Origin: an uncultured Prevotellaceae bacterium
Lineage (GTDB): Bacteria > Bacteroidota > Bacteroidia > Bacteroidales > Muribaculaceae
Length of the DNA: 64,000 bases
Assembly (NCBI GenBank): GCA_946409635.1
Contig: CAMJXD010000001.1
Coordinates: 62,001-126,000 of the forward strand
Direction: 5' to 3'
Part shown: in pieces, positions 54,126-62,811 of the stretch
Position numbering within the stretch: position 1 is the first letter of the stretch
Layout: every line of letters begins with the position of its first letter
Notes under the pieces: model-generated
The model's input: the letters and a program-made list of their open reading frames with translations, nothing else
What the model was told of the DNA's origin: nothing
The model's database searches: none
Position numbers and translations under genes: made by a program

Positions 54126-54152
54126 TAGATTGAAAAAAAAGCATTACCTTTG
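54121..54152 (+). promoter_or_regulatory. Promoter of the putative porin gene
   Basis: CTTG (54121-54124), 20-base spacer, TACCTTTG (54145-54152). The -33 overlaps the right arm of the preceding terminator. The ATG is at 54171. Confidence 0.6.
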
Positions 54153-54170
54153 CGCCGCTATAAATATGAG

Positions 54171-56171
54171 ATGAGAAGAATACTGGTCATACTGGTGATG
54201 ATGGCTGCAGCGACCCATGTTGCCACGGCACAGTTTACCGAGGAGCACTCCAAACAGTCGGTCAAGGCCAAGAAGCAGCGCGTGGAGCCCTCGTTTGCCT
54301 GGAGCGTGAGCGAGCCGCTGGGCCTGCACTACCCGTCGACCATCGACACCATTCACCTCGACTACCATCGCACGATGGTGCCCTCGATGGTGAGCGATGC
54401 CTGGCTCACCACGGGCAACTATGGCGCGCCCGGACAGGACCAGATATTCTTTGACCGGCCCTTGACAAGCGAGTTCTTTATGGAAGACGCCATCAGGGCC
54501 TGGCTGCACGACACGGGCACGATGCGCTACTACAACACGCGCATCCCCATGACGCTGCTCAGCCACTCGACAGGCGGCGACAAGTACAGCAACCTGGACC
54601 GCACCAAGCTGGAATTCTCGGGCAACGTGAACCGCAAGACCCAGGTGGGCGGCGGCCTGGACTACATCTACAGCAAGGGATCCTACGACGTGCAGGCCGA
54701 CAAGGACTTCACCTGGCGCCTGTTTGGCTCCCACATGGGCGACCGCTACGAGTTGCAGACGTTCTTCAACCACTACAACTACACGACCAAGGAGAGCGGC
54801 GGCATCACCGACGACCGCTACATCACCGACCCGGCCGAGGTGCAGGGCGGTGTGACCCGCGTCGACAACAAGAGCATCCCCTCACGCCTGACCAATGCCC
54901 ACAGCCACCTGGAGGGCAGCCAGCTCTACCTGAACCAGCGCTACAAGGTGGGCTTCTACCGCTACCGCCGCGACAGCGTCACCGACACCATCATCGACCG
55001 CACCTATGTCCCCGTGACCAGCTTCATCTGGACACTGGACTTCAAGCACAGCAAGCACCAGTTCCTCAACGGCTCGGCCAGCGAGGACAAGAGCTTCTTT
55101 GACCACACCTATCTGAGCCTGGTCGGCACCGACGAGACCACCAGCTACTGGCGCCTGCGCAACACGGTGGGCGTGTCGATGCTCGAGGGCTTCAACAAGT
55201 GGGCCAAGTTTGGCTTCTCGGTCTACGGCACCCACGAGGTGAGGCGTTATACCCAGGTGACCGACAGCGTCACGGGAACGACCTTGCCCGAGGGATTGGA
55301 ACCAGTGCCAGCTGTTGTACCCCATCGTGTGACCCAGAATCTGCTGTGGGTGGGAGGCCAGTTGACCAAGCAACGCGGCTCGCTGTTGCGTTACAACGCC
55401 ACGGCCCAGTTCGGCGTGCTGGGCGATGCCGCCGGCGAGGTCGACATCACGGGCGACGTGACCACGCGCTTCAGGATGCTGGGCGACACCGTAAGCATCA
55501 AGGGTTACGGCTACCTGAAGAACCTGGCGGTACCCTACCTGCTCAAGCACTTTGTCTCCAACCACTACGTCTGGGAAAACAACTTCTCCAAGACTAAGCG
55601 CGTGCGCGTGGGCGGCGAGCTGGACATCCCCTTCTCGTGGACCAACGTGGGCGTGGGCTATGAGACGCTCAACGACTACATCTACTGGGATGCCGACGGC
55701 CTGCCTGCACAACACAGCGGGGCCATCCACGTGCTGAGTGCCCGGCTGCGCCAGGGCCTGCACTTCAAGGCCTTCAACTGGGTGAACAGCCTCACATTGC
55801 AGACGAGCAGCAATGAGACCGTGCTGCCGCTACCCAAGCTGGCGATCTACAGCAACCTGTATGCCACGTTCACCATCGCCCGCGTGCTGCACGTGCAACT
55901 GGGTGTTGACGGCAACTACTACACCAAGTACTTTGCTCCGGTATACAACCCTGCCACAATGACCTTCCACAGCCAGCAGGAGATGGAATGCGGCAACTTT
56001 GCCATCATGAACCTGTATGCCAACTTCAGGATGAAACAGGCACGCTTCTTTGTCGCCTGGACCCACTTTAACCAGAAGATCCACAGCGGCGACGCCTACT
56101 TTGCCACGCCCCACTACCCGCTCAACCCCGCTCGCCTGCAAGTGGGCGTGAGCGTCAACTTCGTCAACTGA
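54171..56171 (+). CDS. Putative outer-membrane porin (Porin_10 family)
   Basis: 666 residues from the ATG at 54171 (an in-frame TTG at 54150 lies inside the -7 box). The signal peptide ends ATAQF (about residue 20). The mature protein is a large beta-barrel with many alternating strands ending in aromatic residues (WRLFGSHMGDRYELQTFF, ARFFVAWTHFNQKI) and a C-terminal strand VGVSVNFVN. These features and the early SAW-like block fit the Bacteroidota putative-porin family (PF14121). The solute is unknown. Single gene with its own promoter. Confidence 0.78.
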   Translation: MRRILVILVMMAAATHVATAQFTEEHSKQSVKAKKQRVEPSFAWSVSEPLGLHYPSTIDTIHLDYHRTMVPSMVSDAWLTTGNYGAPGQDQIFFDRPLTSEFFMEDAIRAWLHDTGTMRYYNTRIPMTLLSHSTGGDKYSNLDRTKLEFSGNVNRKTQVGGGLDYIYSKGSYDVQADKDFTWRLFGSHMGDRYELQTFFNHYNYTTKESGGITDDRYITDPAEVQGGVTRVDNKSIPSRLTNAHSHLEGSQLYLNQRYKVGFYRYRRDSVTDTIIDRTYVPVTSFIWTLDFKHSKHQFLNGSASEDKSFFDHTYLSLVGTDETTSYWRLRNTVGVSMLEGFNKWAKFGFSVYGTHEVRRYTQVTDSVTGTTLPEGLEPVPAVVPHRVTQNLLWVGGQLTKQRGSLLRYNATAQFGVLGDAAGEVDITGDVTTRFRMLGDTVSIKGYGYLKNLAVPYLLKHFVSNHYVWENNFSKTKRVRVGGELDIPFSWTNVGVGYETLNDYIYWDADGLPAQHSGAIHVLSARLRQGLHFKAFNWVNSLTLQTSSNETVLPLPKLAIYSNLYATFTIARVLHVQLGVDGNYYTKYFAPVYNPATMTFHSQQEMECGNFAIMNLYANFRMKQARFFVAWTHFNQKIHSGDAYFATPHYPLNPARLQVGVSVNFVN

Positions 56172-56378
56172 ATAGTGCTCATGAGAACCGACTTCCCACA
56201 AACGGGCCGCGGCAGAGCCGCGACATGGGAAACTAAGCTTGCGCCATCAAGGACTGTCCTGGTCGACTGTGCCGGGGCTTTGCCACGGCCACGATGATAA
56301 TTCTCACTCAACGGCATGCCAGAGAAGTATAATTGAAGTAATTATGCCCTATGGATTGGGATAGGTTCAAGAGCAAAT

Positions 56379-56494
56379 TCACGCTAAGTCGCGAAGTTTA
56401 TAGGTTTTGCTCGCAAGAAGCTCGCAATAGTAATTAGAAGTGAGCTTCTTGCGAGCGATTATTTTTTGCTTTGCGGCTTAGCGACTTAGCGTGA
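56379..56494. repeat. Nested inverted repeat (116 bp) with internal octamer repeats
   Basis: Outer arms TCACGCTAAGTCGC (56379-56392) and GCGACTTAGCGTGA (56481-56494) are 14-bp perfect complements. Inside, GCTCGCAAGAAGCTC (56409-56423) and GAGCTTCTTGCGAGC (56442-56456) are 15-bp perfect complements around an 18-nt loop. The right side also reads as octamers CTTTGCGG, CTTAGCGA, CTTAGCGT in tandem (56470-56492). Confidence 0.9.
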
Positions 56495-56532
56495 GTTTTG
56501 GTGCGATTGACCTGTTGATATTGGGGAAAAAT

Positions 56533-56563
56533 TTTGTGGTGTTTGGGTTTTTGTGTAATTTTG
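56533..56563 (+). promoter_or_regulatory. Promoter of the aminotransferase gene
   Basis: TTTG (56533-56536), 19-base spacer, TAATTTTG (56556-56563), exact consensus match, 60 bases before the ATG. Confidence 0.8.
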
Positions 56564-56623
56564 TGGGCGTAGAACAAAACGACTTTACAACAATATCATT
56601 AACATCATTTTTAATAACTAATT

Positions 56624-57817
56624 ATGCCTAAGATTTCAGAACGCAGCGTCAAGATGCCGGCATCGCCCATCAGGAAGCTGGCTCCGTTTGCAGCCGACGC
56701 CAAGAAACGCGGTATCAAAGTGTATCACCTCAACATCGGTCAGCCCGACCTGCCCACCCCCGAGGAAGGCTTGGAGGCCCTGAAGCATGTTGACCGCAAG
56801 GTGCTCGAGTACAGCCCCTCACAGGGTTATCCCCAGTATCTGGAGAAGCTCGTGGGCTACTACAAGCGCTATGACATCAACCTGGACGTGGACGACATCA
56901 TCGTGACCTGCGGCGGCAGCGAGGCCGTGCAGATGGCCTTCATGGTGTGCCTCAACCCCGGTGACGAGATCATCATCCCCGAGCCCGCCTATGCCAACTA
57001 CATGGGCTTTGCCTGCGAGACCGGTGCCGTGGTACGCACCATCACCACCCACATCGAGGACGGCTTTGCCCTGCCCCCCGTCGAGGAGTTTGAGAAGGTG
57101 ATCAACGAGCGCACCCGCGCCATCATGATCTGCAACCCCAACAACCCCACCGGCACCCTCTACAGCCGCGAGGAGCTCATGCGCCTGCGCGACCTGGTGA
57201 AGAAATATGACCTGTTCCTGTTTGCCGACGAGGTTTACCGCGAGTTTATCTACAGCGATGCGCCCTACACCAGCGCCATGCACCTCGAGGGCATCGAGGA
57301 TAACGTGATCATGATCGACAGCGTCAGCAAGCGCTACAGCGAGTGCGGCATCCGCATCGGTGCCTTCATCACCCGCAACCGTGAAGTGCGCACTGCTGCC
57401 ATGAAGCTCGCTCAGGCCCGCCTGAGTCCTCCCCTGCTGGGCCAGATCGTTGCCGAGGCTTCGCTCGACGCACCCCAGTCCTACCACAAGGCCGTGTATG
57501 ATGAGTACATTGCCCGCCGCAACTGCCTGGTCGAGGGTCTGAACAAGATTCCCGGAGTCTATAGCCCGATGCCCATGGGCGCCTTCTACACCGTGGCCAA
57601 GCTGCCGGTCGAGGACATCGACGACTTCTGCCGCTGGTGCCTGGAGGAGTTCAACTACGAGGGCGAGACCGTGATGATGGCTCCTGCCAGCGGTTTCTAT
57701 GCCACCCCCGGCCTGGGCAAGAACGAGGTACGAATGGCCTACGTGCTCAAGATCGACGACCTGAAGCGTGCCCTGGTAGTGCTCGAGAAAGCCCTCGAGG
57801 CCTACAATAAGAAATGA
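56624..57817 (+). CDS. PLP-dependent class I aminotransferase (aspartate aminotransferase-like)
   Basis: 397 residues, normal length. The PLP lysine is in DSVSKRYSECGIRIGAF (SKxxxxxGxRxG motif). Other fold-type I marks are LNIGQPDLPTP, the substrate/cofactor block CNPNNPTGTLYS, FADEVYREFIY and the C-terminal VRMAYVL with the substrate-binding Arg. Family members transfer the amino group of aspartate, aromatic or branched amino acids to 2-oxoglutarate; the donor cannot be told by eye. Own promoter; followed by heptamer repeats and a terminator. Confidence 0.92.
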   Translation: MPKISERSVKMPASPIRKLAPFAADAKKRGIKVYHLNIGQPDLPTPEEGLEALKHVDRKVLEYSPSQGYPQYLEKLVGYYKRYDINLDVDDIIVTCGGSEAVQMAFMVCLNPGDEIIIPEPAYANYMGFACETGAVVRTITTHIEDGFALPPVEEFEKVINERTRAIMICNPNNPTGTLYSREELMRLRDLVKKYDLFLFADEVYREFIYSDAPYTSAMHLEGIEDNVIMIDSVSKRYSECGIRIGAFITRNREVRTAAMKLAQARLSPPLLGQIVAEASLDAPQSYHKAVYDEYIARRNCLVEGLNKIPGVYSPMPMGAFYTVAKLPVEDIDDFCRWCLEEFNYEGETVMMAPASGFYATPGLGKNEVRMAYVLKIDDLKRALVVLEKALEAYNKK

Positions 57818-57845
57818 GAGACGTTAGACTTTAGACGATAGAGAC
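57818..57845. repeat. Heptamer tandem repeats directly after a stop codon
   Basis: Four degenerate 7-bp units begin at 57818, directly after the TGA: GAGACGT, TAGACTT, TAGACGA and TAGAGAC. In another register the core is TTAGACT/TTAGACG. Confidence 0.7.
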
Positions 57846-57850
57846 AAGTG

Positions 57851-57879
57851 CTGCCAGCCTCACATCTTGGGGCTGGCAG
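57851..57879 (+). terminator. Terminator hairpin after the aminotransferase gene
   Basis: CTGCCAGCC (57851-57859) pairs with GGCTGGCAG (57871-57879), 9 bp, 11-nt loop. Confidence 0.7.
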
Positions 57880-57880
57880 T

Positions 57881-57912
57881 ATTGCGTAAATGAGGGAAAA
57901 GTTGTATCTTTG
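57881..57912 (+). promoter_or_regulatory. Promoter of the solute-binding-like gene
   Basis: ATTG (57881-57884), 20-base spacer, TATCTTTG (57905-57912), 27 bases before the ATG at 57939. Confidence 0.65.
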
Positions 57913-57938
57913 CATTCCTGAAAAGAAACGGAACATCC

Positions 57939-58781
57939 ATGATCAAGCAACAACAGCCCCATGGGCGGGGACAGATGATACTTTACTGCGTGCTGCTCGC
58001 CGTGGTGGTGGCCTGCATGGTAGCCCTGAGCATGTGTGACAAGCCCAAGGATGCCCCCCAGGCGCTGCACAGTGGCGGCGACACGCTGGACATTGCCATC
58101 GAGTACTCACCGGTGACCTACTACACCTATGACGACACGCTGGGCGGCTACAACTACGACTTGCTGCGGCTGATGTCACTCAAAACGGGTCGCCCGATGA
58201 AGTTCCACCCCATCGTGACCCTGGAGAAGGCGCTCACCGGGCTGGACAACGGGCGCTATGACATCGTGGTGGCCCAGTTCCCGATGACGGCTGGCGACAC
58301 GGCAAAGTATGCCTTTACCGCCCCCATCTACATCGACCAGCAGGTGCTGGTGCAGCGCCGCGACAGCCATGCCATCCACTCCCAACTGGACCTGGCCGGC
58401 GACACGGTGTGGGTGGTCAAGGGGTCGCCCATGGTGCAGCGCATCGCGAGCCTGAGCCGCGAGATCGGCGACACGATCTATGTCCAGGTCGACGAGCTCT
58501 ATGGTCCCGAGCAGCTGCTGATGATGGTGTCGACGGGCGAGATCCGGTATGCCGTGGTCAACCGCTCGATTGCGCGCGCCATGGCAAGCCGCCTGCCCAA
58601 CCTCGACCGCTCGGTGGCCATCAGCCTGTCGCAGTTCCAGTCGTGGATGGTGTCGAAGGACCGTCACGGCCTGTGCGACAGCCTGAACATGTGGCACAAT
58701 CAGGTGAAACGTGACACAGCGGCCTACTTGGGTCTGCAACGCCGCTACTTTGGCGGCACGTTCCCGACGTTGGCACGATAA
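57939..58781 (+). CDS. Membrane-anchored extracellular solute-binding protein family 3 domain (MltF-N-like)
   Basis: 280 residues. A polar 12-residue N-tail is followed by a hydrophobic segment (about 13-31) ending ALSMCD, either a signal anchor or a weak lipobox. The rest is a type II periplasmic-binding fold: DIAIEYSPVTYYTYDDTLGGYNYDLLRLMS, then LTGLDNGRYDIVVAQFPMT and TAPIYIDQQVLVQ, as in SBP_bac_3 and the regulatory half of MltF. No transporter permease or lytic-transglycosylase domain is nearby or fused, so it may be a sensor or an orphan. Substrate unknown. Confidence 0.78.
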   Translation: MIKQQQPHGRGQMILYCVLLAVVVACMVALSMCDKPKDAPQALHSGGDTLDIAIEYSPVTYYTYDDTLGGYNYDLLRLMSLKTGRPMKFHPIVTLEKALTGLDNGRYDIVVAQFPMTAGDTAKYAFTAPIYIDQQVLVQRRDSHAIHSQLDLAGDTVWVVKGSPMVQRIASLSREIGDTIYVQVDELYGPEQLLMMVSTGEIRYAVVNRSIARAMASRLPNLDRSVAISLSQFQSWMVSKDRHGLCDSLNMWHNQVKRDTAAYLGLQRRYFGGTFPTLAR

Positions 58782-58786
58782 TTGCA
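58771..58786 (+). promoter_or_regulatory. Candidate sigma-54 (-24/-12) promoter
   Basis: TGGCACG-ATAA-TTGCA matches the sigma-54 consensus TGGCACG-N4-TTGCA at every fixed position, with GG and GC separated by 10 bases. It lies across the stop codon of the solute-binding gene. Transcription would begin near 58797, after the ATG at 58790, so it would require the downstream start at 58826. Confidence 0.4.
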
Positions 58787-58825
58787 GTAATGCAATACCA
58801 TTTACCCATTAAACACATCAAGACT

Positions 58826-60505
58826 ATGCTCTTCGGGAAGAAAAAATACTCGGTAAAAGCCCAATTAGAACAGTTTCTCAAGGAATACCACTGCAGGTAC
58901 ACCGCCGACCAGGACAAGGACAGCGGCGCGACCTACTACAACTTTGAGTTTCAGGCCGGCCACTTCATCGGCACGGTGCGCAAGCAGGACGACTGCATCG
59001 ACGTGTCCTACCCCAACATGGCATCGGCCCCCATCTCCCAGCTGCCGCTGGTGAGGTCGAAGTGCAACGAGCGCAACAACAGCAACATCCTGTTCAAGTT
59101 CACCTACTCGATAGAACACGACAGCACCGAGGTGAACGTGCACATGTCGTTCTTCAACAACGTGATTGACAACGCTGCCATGGTCGATCAGCTCAGGGCC
59201 GCTTTCCACTTCCAGCGCGAGTGGCAACGCGACTATGACGAGGCTGTGTCGATCAGCAAGGACTATAACAACATCGACCTGGAGAGCGAGCTCTACAAGC
59301 ATCAGCGCGAGATGTTCCTGCTGCGCCGGCTGGAATTGCACCACGAGTTCAACGCCACCCTGGCCAAGCAGTCGAGAGTGTATGGCAGGAGCCCGCTGCC
59401 CCTGGGCAAGTTTATCGACATGGTCGCCCCCATGGCCGACTTCGACCTGGTCAGGCTGGGCATCAACTCACCCGTCAAGCATGAGTGCTGGGACGAGGCC
59501 GAGAAGATCAAGAGCTTCGACCTGCGCCATGCGCTCATCGAGGGCGACGGCACGCAGGCACACTTTGCCAGCGACTATGCCGTGCTTGACCTGCACTACA
59601 AGAGCGGCAACGACCAGAAGGTCAAGACCGCGACCATCCTGCTCACGGCCGAGGGCGAGGACGAACACACGCTGTACACCCGCGTGACCATCACCTTCCC
59701 CGCCGACAACGCCAGCCGCATCAACTCGCTGAACAACGAGGAACGCCGCCCACACAGCAGCAGCCTGCTCATTGCCCTGGAGCGTGCCGACGGCATGCAG
59801 CAGTACAAGGAGTTCTACTACATGTGGACCGATGCACAGATCAAGGCCAGGAACGGTGAGCTTGACAGCATGACCGAGGAGCAGATGATGCTGTGCCAGG
59901 CCGATGAGTCGGACGTTGCCTACAACCTGTATTGGGGTCAGCAGTACTTCAACAGCGAGCGCTACTATGAGGCCATCCTTCACCTGGAGAACGTGTACAA
60001 CAGCTACCGGGGCCACTTCTTTGAAATGAACAGCGAGCAGAAGCGCATGTTCCTGGAAACGGCCTATAAACTGGGCTTCTGCTACAATGAGCTAGGGCTG
60101 TACAAGCAGGCCTTTTTCTACCTGGACCTGATGAGCAGCGACGGCAACATACGCCACACGATGGAGCTGGTCAACGCCATGGCTAACGCCAAGGATCCGC
60201 GCCTGTTCAGTTACACCGAGGGCGTGATGGAGGAGGTCAAGCACAACTTTGGCCAGGAAGAAGAGCTGCCCGACAACATCAGGCAGTTTGTCAACTTCCT
60301 GCGCCGCCGCCGCGGCTATGCCTTCATCAACTTCAACCAGCTCGACAAGGCCGAGAAAATCTTCACCGAGATGCTGGATGAAGAGGATAATGCCAACTAC
60401 GCCATTAAGGAACTGGCACACATCAGGCGCCTGCGCGAGGAGAGCGGTTTAGACAAGCTGGATACCGACCCAGATGGCGGGAAAGAGAAAGAGCCGCCAT
60501 TCTGA
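58826..60505 (+). CDS. TPR-containing protein of unknown function
   Basis: 559 residues from ATG 58826 (an upstream in-frame ATG at 58790 would add 12 residues; MLFGKKKYSV is a more usual beginning, and the sigma-54-like motif favours it). The N-terminal half (about 1-340) is mixed with no domain I know, including HFIGTVRKQDDCIDVSYPNM and a charged helical part. The second half (about 370-540) has tetratricopeptide-like helices: YNLYWGQQYFNSERYYEAILHLENVY and LGFCYNELGLYKQAFFYLDLM. No signal peptide, so cytosolic. Often such proteins are scaffolds, but no partner is evident. Confidence 0.7.
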   Translation: MLFGKKKYSVKAQLEQFLKEYHCRYTADQDKDSGATYYNFEFQAGHFIGTVRKQDDCIDVSYPNMASAPISQLPLVRSKCNERNNSNILFKFTYSIEHDSTEVNVHMSFFNNVIDNAAMVDQLRAAFHFQREWQRDYDEAVSISKDYNNIDLESELYKHQREMFLLRRLELHHEFNATLAKQSRVYGRSPLPLGKFIDMVAPMADFDLVRLGINSPVKHECWDEAEKIKSFDLRHALIEGDGTQAHFASDYAVLDLHYKSGNDQKVKTATILLTAEGEDEHTLYTRVTITFPADNASRINSLNNEERRPHSSSLLIALERADGMQQYKEFYYMWTDAQIKARNGELDSMTEEQMMLCQADESDVAYNLYWGQQYFNSERYYEAILHLENVYNSYRGHFFEMNSEQKRMFLETAYKLGFCYNELGLYKQAFFYLDLMSSDGNIRHTMELVNAMANAKDPRLFSYTEGVMEEVKHNFGQEEELPDNIRQFVNFLRRRRGYAFINFNQLDKAEKIFTEMLDEEDNANYAIKELAHIRRLREESGLDKLDTDPDGGKEKEPPF

Positions 60506-60530
60506 CACACGCTCAGTCAATGGCAGCTTT

Positions 60531-60572
60531 AGGGGACATCTATAAATTAGCGGTAATTTATAGAAGTCCCCT
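60531..60572 (+). terminator. Near-perfect 42-base palindrome after the TPR gene
   Basis: AGGGGAC (60531-60537) pairs with GTCCCCT (60566-60572); after one A-A mismatch, TCTATAAATTA (60539-60549) pairs with TAATTTATAGA (60554-60564) around a GCGG loop. It is followed by TTT. It may act as terminator, but the AT-rich core and symmetry are also typical of dispersed palindromic repeats. Confidence 0.7.
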
Positions 60573-60583
60573 TTACAACAACA

Positions 60584-60623
60584 CAGGTCCTGGAACGTCT
60601 CAAACGTCGTGTTCCAGGACCTG
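60584..60623 (-). terminator. Terminator of the RluA gene
   Basis: CAGGTCCTGGAAC (60584-60596) pairs perfectly with GTTCCAGGACCTG (60611-60623), 13 bp with a 14-nt loop, just past the minus-strand RluA stop. Confidence 0.85.
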
Positions 60624-60643
60624 ATTTTATTATAGCGGGGTTC

Positions 60644-61564
60644 TTACTGGCCGGGCGTGTGCAAGGCCTTGCCGAAATAGCGGGGAATGGGTGTCTCGAA
60701 GTAGAGCGGTTCGCCCGTCGCAGGATGATGGAACGCCAGGCGGAAGGCATGCAGGCACATGCGGTTGCCGGGGTCATCCTGATGGCCATACTTGCCATCA
60801 CCCACCACGGGATGCCCGATGTCGGCCATGTGGACACGAATCTGATTCTTGCGCCCCGTGAGCAGGTGCAGGTAGAGTAACGCTCTAGTGGGCGCCTGCT
60901 CCACGAGTTCCCACTCAGTCGCGGCCCACTTGCCGCCATCGTCGACGGGACTGCTCACGACGACCATACGGTCGGTGTCATGCAGCCAACTCTCCACCCT
61001 GCCAGCGGGTTCTTCCATAACGCCGTCGACCACGGCAACATAACGGCGGTCAATGATGGTACTGTGCCAGTCGGCTGTCATCTGCTGCTGCACCTCAACG
61101 CTCTTGGCATAGACCATGAGTCCCGACGTGCGCACGTCAAGGCGATGGACCACATGAGCGGTGCAGCGCTGCCGTGTCTCAGCAAAATGGCGGTCGAGCA
61201 GGGTCTTCATGTTCAGGCTCGAAGCGCCCACGGGCATCGACAACACGCCCTGCTGCTTGTCGACAACCACAATCCACCGATCCTCATACACGATGCGATA
61301 GTGCGGATTGTTGGCCGACGATGGTCTGGCATGCCGCCTGATCTGAACCACACAACCCTCGTCGAGCGGATAGTCGACGTGAGTCTGCACCTGGCCGTCG
61401 ACGGTGACACCGCCATGGGCCAGAATGGATTTGGCCTTGTTACGGCTGATGCCGTCCAGGCAATGCATGACAAAGTTGAGCAGCTTGTCGGGCTGAGTGA
61501 CCTCGCGCGTGACCGCTTTGTCATCGTGGCGCGGCACTCGGTGATCGTGTCGACGATTAGCCAT
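60644..61564 (-). CDS. RluA family pseudouridine synthase
   Basis: 306 residues from ATG 61564; the frame runs on upstream but the S4-type RNA-binding start at residues ~20-85 (LLNFVMHCLDGISRNKAKSILAHGGVTVDG) fixes it. The catalytic block is VVHRLDVRTSGLMVYAKS with the Asp nucleophile in HRLD. The later LLTGRKNQIRVHMADIGHPVVGD is the RluA signature. It converts specific uridines of rRNA (or tRNA) to pseudouridine; RluD-, RluC- and RluA-types cannot be separated by eye. 22 bases after dnaJ on the same strand. Confidence 0.9.
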   Translation of the reverse strand: MANRRHDHRVPRHDDKAVTREVTQPDKLLNFVMHCLDGISRNKAKSILAHGGVTVDGQVQTHVDYPLDEGCVVQIRRHARPSSANNPHYRIVYEDRWIVVVDKQQGVLSMPVGASSLNMKTLLDRHFAETRQRCTAHVVHRLDVRTSGLMVYAKSVEVQQQMTADWHSTIIDRRYVAVVDGVMEEPAGRVESWLHDTDRMVVVSSPVDDGGKWAATEWELVEQAPTRALLYLHLLTGRKNQIRVHMADIGHPVVGDGKYGHQDDPGNRMCLHAFRLAFHHPATGEPLYFETPIPRYFGKALHTPGQ

Positions 61565-61586
61565 ATCGTGTTGTATTATTTTTTGA

Positions 61587-62759
61587 TTAGTCAAAGATGT
61601 GACGCAGACGCGAGAAGATGCGGCTCTTGTCGCCGTCGCTGGGCTTGACATGCTCACCGGCGTTTTGCAGCATGGTGATGGCCTCACGCTCCTTGTCGTT
61701 GAGTTTCTCGGGCATATACACCATCACGTTGATGAGCAGGTCGCCCGTGCCATAGCGTTCGGGAGAGGGCAGTCCCTTGCCGCGCAGGCGCAGAATGCTG
61801 CCAGGCTGTGTGCCGGGCTTGATGGTAACACGCGCCTTGCCGTCGACAGTGGGCACATCCACCTTGCCGCCGAGCACCGCCGTGGGAATGTCCAACATCA
61901 AGTTGTAAATCAGGTCGTTGCCGTCGCGGGTGAGATGGGCGTCACGCACTTCCTCAATGACCACGAGCAGGTCGCCTGGAACTCCGCCACCAGGGGCATC
62001 ATTGCCCTGACGGGCCATGCGCAGGGTCATGCCGTCGGCAACACCGGCGGGAATGCTGATGCTCACCACGTCCTCCTTGCGCACGAGACCCTTGCCGCCG
62101 CAGTGGGGGCACGTCTCCTTGATGCGCTTGCCCGAGCCGCCACAGGTGTGGCACACGCTCTGGGACTGCATGGTGCCAAACATGGTGCGCTGCATGCGCA
62201 CCTCCACACCCGAGCCATTGCAGGTGGGACAAGTCTCAAGCGCTGTACCGTCCTTGGCTCCTGTTCCGTGGCAATGGTCACAAGACTTCATGCGGGGAAT
62301 GCGCAGCTTCTTCTCGGCTCCCTTGGCGACCTCGCTGAGCGTCATCTTGACGCGGACGCGCAGGTCGGTACCACGCTTCACGCGCTGGGCCTGGCCGCCA
62401 CCGCCGCCAAAGAAGTCACCAAAACCACCAAATCCGCCGAACCCGCCGAACAGATCACCGAACTGCCTGAGGATGTCTTCCATCGACATGCCGCCGGCAT
62501 ATCCGCCGCCGCCCATCTGTTCGCCTGCAAAGCCGAACTGGTCGTAATGGGCGCGCTTGTCGGGGTCGCTGAGGACATTGTAGGCCTCGGCGGCCTCCTT
62601 AAACTTTTCCTCGGCAGCCTTCTTCTCGGCATCGCTCTTGCCCTGCTGCTTGTCAGGATGGTACTGGATGGCCAGCTTGCGATAGGCCTTCTTCAGGTCA
62701 TCGGCCGTGGCGTTCTTGTCCACACCCAGCACCTCGTAGTAATCTCTCTTCTGAGCCAT
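61587..62759 (-). CDS. dnaJ: Chaperone DnaJ
   Basis: 390 residues, full length. The J domain holds the HPD motif in IQYHPDKQQ (about residues 32-40), followed by a Gly/Phe-rich region (about 80-120, [18 protein letters not shown]). The zinc-binding part has four CxxCxGxG motifs ([32 protein letters not shown]). The two beta substrate-binding domains complete the protein. It stimulates DnaK ATPase; no dnaK gene is in the window. It lies 52 bases downstream of grpE. Confidence 0.96.
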   Translation of the reverse strand: MAQKRDYYEVLGVDKNATADDLKKAYRKLAIQYHPDKQQGKSDAEKKAAEEKFKEAAEAYNVLSDPDKRAHYDQFGFAGEQMGGGGYAGGMSMEDILRQFGDLFGGFGGFGGFGDFFGGGGGQAQRVKRGTDLRVRVKMTLSEVAKGAEKKLRIPRMKSCDHCHGTGAKDGTALETCPTCNGSGVEVRMQRTMFGTMQSQSVCHTCGGSGKRIKETCPHCGGKGLVRKEDVVSISIPAGVADGMTLRMARQGNDAPGGGVPGDLLVVIEEVRDAHLTRDGNDLIYNLMLDIPTAVLGGKVDVPTVDGKARVTIKPGTQPGSILRLRGKGLPSPERYGTGDLLINVMVYMPEKLNDKEREAITMLQNAGEHVKPSDGDKSRIFSRLRHIFD

Positions 62760-62811
62760 ATTATTATATTGTCCCTATGTTATTCTAGTCCTTGGTCTTA
62801 TGTTGTTTTGA

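Larger units (their letters stand above)
56172..56623. other. 452-base intergenic region with a nested palindrome
   Basis: The first ~160 bases contain a small GC hairpin (CGCGGC-AGA-GCCGCG, 56208-56222) that may end the porin transcript. 56379-56494 holds a two-level inverted repeat, listed separately. 56533-56563 is the aminotransferase promoter. No gene is credible here. Confidence 0.65.

Noticed and set aside
56379-56494. Insertion sequence
   Set aside because: Inverted repeats are present but there is no transposase frame and no evident target duplication.
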